DNA from: Bauldia sp965232525
GTDB lineage: Bacteria; Pseudomonadota; Alphaproteobacteria; Rhizobiales; Kaistiaceae
Length of the DNA: 64,000 nt
Direction: 5' to 3'
Assembly: GCF_965232525.1 (NCBI RefSeq)
Contig: NZ_OZ246980.1
Location: 310,001 to 374,000 of the forward strand
In this document: piece after piece, positions 60,776-64,000 of the stretch
Layout: every line of letters starts with the position of its first letter
How positions within the stretch are numbered: the stretch's first letter is position 1
Made by a program: the position numbers and the translations under genes
The notes under the pieces: generated by a model
The model's database searches: none
What the model was told of the DNA's origin: nothing
The model's input: the letters and a program-made list of their open reading frames with translations, nothing else

Positions 60776-61612
60776 ATGAAACGGAAAGCACGTACCCTTG
60801 GACTGACCACGGCCGCGCTGGTCACGCTCGGCCTTTCCGCGGCAGCAGCGCAGGATTGCACGCCGGCGGTCGCCGACAGCGCGCTGATCAAGCCCGGCAC
60901 CCTGGTGATGTCGACCAATCCGACATTGCCGCCAATGCAATTCGTCGACTCCGATGGCGAACTGCAGGGCATGCGGATTACGCTTGGCAACGAAGTCGCC
61001 AAGCGGCTCTGCCTCGAGCCGGAGTACATCCGCATCGAGTTTTCGGCGATGATTCCCGGCCTGCAGGCCGGTCGCTGGGACGTGATCAACACCGGCATCT
61101 TCTGGACCGAGGAACGGGCCGCGATGATGCAGATGATCCCCTACGAAGCGCAGGCGATCAGCATCTCCGTGCCTGCCGGCAACCCGGACGGCATCTCCGA
61201 GCCGGACGACCTCGCCGGCAAGACGGTCGGCGTCGAGATCGGCGGCTTCGAGGAAGCCAAGCTGAAGCTGCTCGACGAAGAGCTTCAGGCGAAAGGGCTC
61301 GACGCGATTAACGTCCAAACCTTCGACAACTTCGCCACCGCCTATCAGGCGCTGCGCGCCGGCCAATCCGACGCGACGGTCAGCATCGACTCCACCGCCG
61401 CCGAATACGCCAATCGCGGTGAGTTCGACCGGGCGATCTCCGGCCTGTTCGCGACGCCGGTGGCACTGGCGATGGCCAATGAAGACCTGGCCAACGCGGT
61501 ACTTGGTGTCATGAACGAGATGATGGAGGACGGCACCTATCAGGCACTCCTCGACGAGTACGGCGTGCTTACCAACACCGAGCCGTTCGTCATCCGTGGC
61601 CCGAGCAGCTAA
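60776..61612 (+). CDS. Amino-acid ABC transporter substrate-binding protein (SBP family 3)
   Basis: 278 aa. Signal peptide residues 1-25 (KRKAR, hydrophobic core, cleavage near AAAA). SBP_bac_3 pattern: LVMSTNPTLPPMQFVDSDGEL, FSAMIPGLQAGRWDVI, GKTVGVEIGGFEEAKLKLLDE, and the late DGTYQALLDEYGV. Two Cys (near 28 and 80) could pair. It delivers a polar amino acid or derivative to the permease. Followed by a strong terminator, so it is expressed above the permease. Confidence 0.92.
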   Translation: MKRKARTLGLTTAALVTLGLSAAAAQDCTPAVADSALIKPGTLVMSTNPTLPPMQFVDSDGELQGMRITLGNEVAKRLCLEPEYIRIEFSAMIPGLQAGRWDVINTGIFWTEERAAMMQMIPYEAQAISISVPAGNPDGISEPDDLAGKTVGVEIGGFEEAKLKLLDEELQAKGLDAINVQTFDNFATAYQALRAGQSDATVSIDSTAAEYANRGEFDRAISGLFATPVALAMANEDLANAVLGVMNEMMEDGTYQALLDEYGVLTNTEPFVIRGPSS

Positions 61613-61632
61613 CTTCGATCAACACCGATAAG

Positions 61633-61668
61633 GCCGCGCCCGTCACCCGGCGGGCGCGGCTTCTTTTT
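61633..61668 (+). terminator. Rho-independent terminator between binding protein and permease
   Basis: Stem GCCGCGCCCG (61633-61642) pairs with CGGGCGCGGC (61651-61660) over an 8-nt loop, followed by TTCTTTTT. It starts 20 nt after the stop and lies 20 nt before the permease, so it probably attenuates permease expression relative to the binding protein. Confidence 0.88.
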
Positions 61669-61688
61669 GGCCGCAGCGAGCAGGCATC

Positions 61689-62390
61689 ATGAACAAACAG
61701 GTTTTCGACCTTCAGGGCTTCCAGGAATATCTCTTCAACGAGTTCCTGTTCTTTGGGGCCCTCAACACCGTCGGCCTGACCGTCGCCGCGCTCATCGGCG
61801 GCCTGGTTCTCGGCACCCTGCTGGCAATGATGCGGATGTCGCCGATCAGGCCGCTGTCCTGGCTCGCGCAATTCTATATCTGGCTGTTCCGCGGGACACC
61901 GCTGCTCGTCCAGCTTCTGATCATCTTCACCGCCGTTCCGCTGGTGATCGACGTTCGCCTCAGCGTGCTCGAAACGGCGCTGCTCGGCCTTATCCTCAAC
62001 GAAGCCGCCTACCTCGCCGAGATCATCCGCAGCGGCATCCTCGCCGTACCCAAGGGTCAAACCAACGCGGGCAAGGCCCTCGGTCTGACCCCATCCCAGG
62101 TGATGCGCTACATCGTCATGCCGCAGGCGGCGCGGATCATCATTCCGCCGCTCGGCAACAGCGTGAACGGTCTCCTCAAGACCACATCGATCACGTCGGT
62201 GATCTCGATGGAGGAGCTGCTCCGTCGGACGCAGATTCTGATCCAGGAGAAGTTCCTGGTGCTCGAACTGTTCGCGGTGGCGGCGCTCTACTACCTGATC
62301 CTCACGACGCTATGGGATCTGGTCCAGCGGCGCATCGAGGCGCGGTTCGGCAAGGCCTACAGCGACGTCCAGCTCGCGGAGAGCTACTGA
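61689..62390 (+). CDS. Amino-acid ABC transporter permease (HisMQ/GlnP family)
   Basis: 233-aa inner-membrane permease with about five spans. Family motifs: FRGTPLLVQLL near residues 75-85 and the EAA loop EIIRSGILAVPKGQTNAGKALGLTPSQVM (parts EIIRSGILAV and AGKALGLTPSQ). It is a single permease, so it probably forms a homodimer. Works with the GlnQ-type ATPase at 55989 and the binding protein at 60776. The following allophanate hydrolase gene is convergent. Confidence 0.93.
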   Translation: MNKQVFDLQGFQEYLFNEFLFFGALNTVGLTVAALIGGLVLGTLLAMMRMSPIRPLSWLAQFYIWLFRGTPLLVQLLIIFTAVPLVIDVRLSVLETALLGLILNEAAYLAEIIRSGILAVPKGQTNAGKALGLTPSQVMRYIVMPQAARIIIPPLGNSVNGLLKTTSITSVISMEELLRRTQILIQEKFLVLELFAVAALYYLILTTLWDLVQRRIEARFGKAYSDVQLAESY

Positions 62391-62419
62391 CGCCACACGG
62401 CAGCGCCCACGCGGGGCAA

Positions 62420-64000
62420 CTAGGCCTGAGCGGCGAGCGACACACCGCCGCCTGCTTCAGATTTCACCGGCGGCGCGGCCTTCTCCGCGACGTAGGCGCG
62501 CCAACCGCCATGGTCAGAGATGTCGATCGCACCGTCCAGCCCGGCCGGTTCGACGAGGAATCCTTTGGCCGCGCCTCCGTCCTCCAGTTCGATGGTTCCA
62601 ACACCGAGGGGTGACGGGATGTCCGCGACGAAGCGGCCGAAGGCGGACGGATCGAGCCGCCAGACCTCGACGGCAACCGACGCGCCATTACCGTCGGCGG
62701 TCCGCAGGAGCCCCGGTTTCGGAATCGCTTCGCCGGCAAGCGCGAAGAGGCGATAGGCCGGCGCCGTCCTTGCCGCGCGATCGAACCGCGCACCATGGGC
62801 TCGCAGTTTGGGATTGAGCGGCATGCCGGAGAGATGCGCGCCGACGACAACGAGCTCGATCGAGTCGTCGTCTGGCGTGGTCGGTACGGCCGGCTCGCTT
62901 GCCAACGCCCAATCCGTCGCGCCGAGGGTCAGCGCGCTTGCGGCGTGTAGATCGCGACCGAGCGCAGCGATCAGCGCGTCTTGTCCGGCGGGCGCGAGCA
63001 ACGTCACGCTCATCGGCAGGCCGTCGGTTCGGGTGCCGACCGGAACGGCGATACCGCAGAGATCCAGAAGATTGACGAAGTTGGTGTAGGTCCCGAGCCG
63101 GCTGTTGGTGCCGATCGGATCGGCGGCGACAGCAGCGACGGTGTAGTGGGTCGGCGCGGTGGGCACACAAAGGCAATCGACCGAGGCGATCAGCGGAGCG
63201 AGGGCTGCCTTCTTCTCCTGCAAGGCGTAGAATCCGTTGAAGGCGTCAACCGCCGTAAGGCCGCGAGCACCGCCGATGATCTCGCGAGTGACCGGATGGA
63301 GGGCGTCAGCGTTGGCCTCCATAAACTCGGCGATCGCCGCGTAGCGTTCGGCGACCCAGGCTCCCTCGTAAAGCAGCGCCGCGGTCGCAAAGAAATCAGC
63401 GAAGGGGAGTTCGACCAGTTCGCAGCCGAGGGCAGCGAGCTGGTCGAGCGCAGCGTCGAAACCGGCCCGCATGGCGTCGTCGCCAAAGAACTCCCGGTCA
63501 GCCGTCGCGGGAACACCCACGGTCAGGCTGGGCGGCCGCGGCGCCAGCGGGGCGACGGTTACGGCCTTCGAATAGGGGTCGGCGCCGTCCTTGCGGGCGA
63601 TCGTGCTGAACACCGCATAAGCGTCATCGACGGTAAGCGCGAACACCGAAACGCAGTCGAGGGTTCGACACGCGGGCACGACGCCTTTGGTCGAGACTAC
63701 GCCGACGGTCGGCTTCAGGCCGACGATGTTGTTCAGCCCGGCCGGGATACGGCCCGAGCCAGCGGTGTCGGTGCCGAGCGCGAAGGAGACGATGCCGCGC
63801 GCGACGGCCACCGCCGAGCCGGAGGACGACCCACCCGGGACCAGCGCGGGGTCGATGGCGTTTCTGGGAATCGGATAGGGCGAGCGCACACCGACCAGTC
63901 CGGTGGCGAACTGGTCGAGGTTGGTCTTGCCGACGACCAGCGCACCCGCCGCCTTGAGCAACGCAACGACGGTGGCATCCTCTGCCGGCTCGTAGGCATA
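62420..64000 (-). CDS. Allophanate hydrolase-like amidase (5' end cut by window)
   Basis: At least 526 aa are visible and the frame is open to the window edge; the N-terminus lies outside. Amidase-signature domain: GGSSSGSAVAVARG with the cis-Ser, and GTDTAGSGRIPAG with the nucleophile Ser; the first catalytic Lys is beyond the edge. After about residue 360 comes a separate C-terminal domain (ELVVVGAHLSGMPLNPKL ... GVGTIELEDGGAAKGFLVEPAG) that matches the allophanate hydrolase (AtzF/urea amidolyase) layout. The enzyme cleaves allophanate to CO2 and ammonia. Convergent with the amino-acid permease, it hints that the locus deals with nitrogen-rich compounds. Confidence 0.9.
   Translation of the reverse strand, partial: YAYEPAEDATVVALLKAAGALVVGKTNLDQFATGLVGVRSPYPIPRNAIDPALVPGGSSSGSAVAVARGIVSFALGTDTAGSGRIPAGLNNIVGLKPTVGVVSTKGVVPACRTLDCVSVFALTVDDAYAVFSTIARKDGADPYSKAVTVAPLAPRPPSLTVGVPATADREFFGDDAMRAGFDAALDQLAALGCELVELPFADFFATAALLYEGAWVAERYAAIAEFMEANADALHPVTREIIGGARGLTAVDAFNGFYALQEKKAALAPLIASVDCLCVPTAPTHYTVAAVAADPIGTNSRLGTYTNFVNLLDLCGIAVPVGTRTDGLPMSVTLLAPAGQDALIAALGRDLHAASALTLGATDWALASEPAVPTTPDDDSIELVVVGAHLSGMPLNPKLRAHGARFDRAARTAPAYRLFALAGEAIPKPGLLRTADGNGASVAVEVWRLDPSAFGRFVADIPSPLGVGTIELEDGGAAKGFLVEPAGLDGAIDISDHGGWRAYVAEKAAPPVKSEAGGGVSLAAQA

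Overview
The window is a gene-dense, high-GC stretch of a bacterial chromosome, most likely from an alphaproteobacterium. The evidence is the codon bias (strong G/C at third positions), many ABC transporters paired with sugar-acid and amino-acid catabolic genes, inositol genes with alphaproteobacterial-style partners, and a GGAAT-N16-CGTT promoter of the alphaproteobacterial ECF type. I see no rRNA, tRNA, CRISPR, transposase, integrase, phage or plasmid replication gene. Both window ends cut through genes.

Layout. 1-8.2 kb: end of a MalK-type ATPase, an SDR, an RraA-like aldolase, a GntR regulator, an L-rhamnonate dehydratase-like enzyme, a GNAT, a DRE-TIM lyase, two gene remnants (enoyl-CoA hydratase tail, IclR HTH-only), a MaoC hydratase and an intact IclR. 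8.2-15.1 kb (minus strand): a carbohydrate ABC transporter with a sulfatase and a LacI regulator, headed by a perfect 16-bp palindrome, plus a PhyH-type dioxygenase. 15.2-32.1 kb: a second LacI gene, then a cyclitol (inositol) catabolic region with its own LacI regulator: two Gfo/Idh dehydrogenases, a XylFGH-type transporter, iolE, iolD, iolC, iolB and an iolJ-like aldolase, with a di-heme peroxidase and an ASPIC/UnbV beta-propeller protein in the same block. The 14-bp palindrome TGCAAGCGCTTGCA, or a close variant, occurs in five promoter regions here (two copies or half-matched copies in the transporter promoter region), which defines a probable LacI regulon.

32.1-37.4 kb (minus strand): a four-carbon acid-sugar operon (OtnK kinase, OtnC decarboxylase, an isopropylmalate-dehydrogenase-family enzyme, a Gfo/Idh enzyme, an ABM-domain protein and a GntR regulator). 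37.8-44.8 kb: a secreted beta-barrel protein, a subtilase with an 18-Asp tract, an ECF sigma/anti-sigma pair, an ABC exporter whose ATPase domain has lost every catalytic motif, a coupled P-loop NTPase and a methyltransferase. 44.9-52.9 kb: a galactonate-dehydratase-like enzyme with a complete Opp/Dpp transporter (fused ATPases) and a divergent GntR.

52.9-64 kb: a second compact catabolic locus. On the minus strand are a three-in-one fusion of the subunits of an HcnABC/hydroxyproline-dehydrogenase-type flavoenzyme, a GlnQ-type ATPase, a phosphotriesterase-family hydrolase, a GntR regulator and an M20-like protein lacking the usual Glu-Glu motif, with start/stop overlaps at most junctions. On the plus strand are a DapA-family lyase, an amino-acid binding protein and a permease. 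An allophanate hydrolase-like amidase runs off the right end. Together these suggest uptake and oxidation of an unusual amino acid (hydroxyproline-like) or a nitrogen-rich compound.

The most notable items are the LacI operator regulon that takes in a MauG-like/ASPIC pair, the single-chain flavoenzyme fusion, and the degenerate ABC exporter with its P-loop partner.
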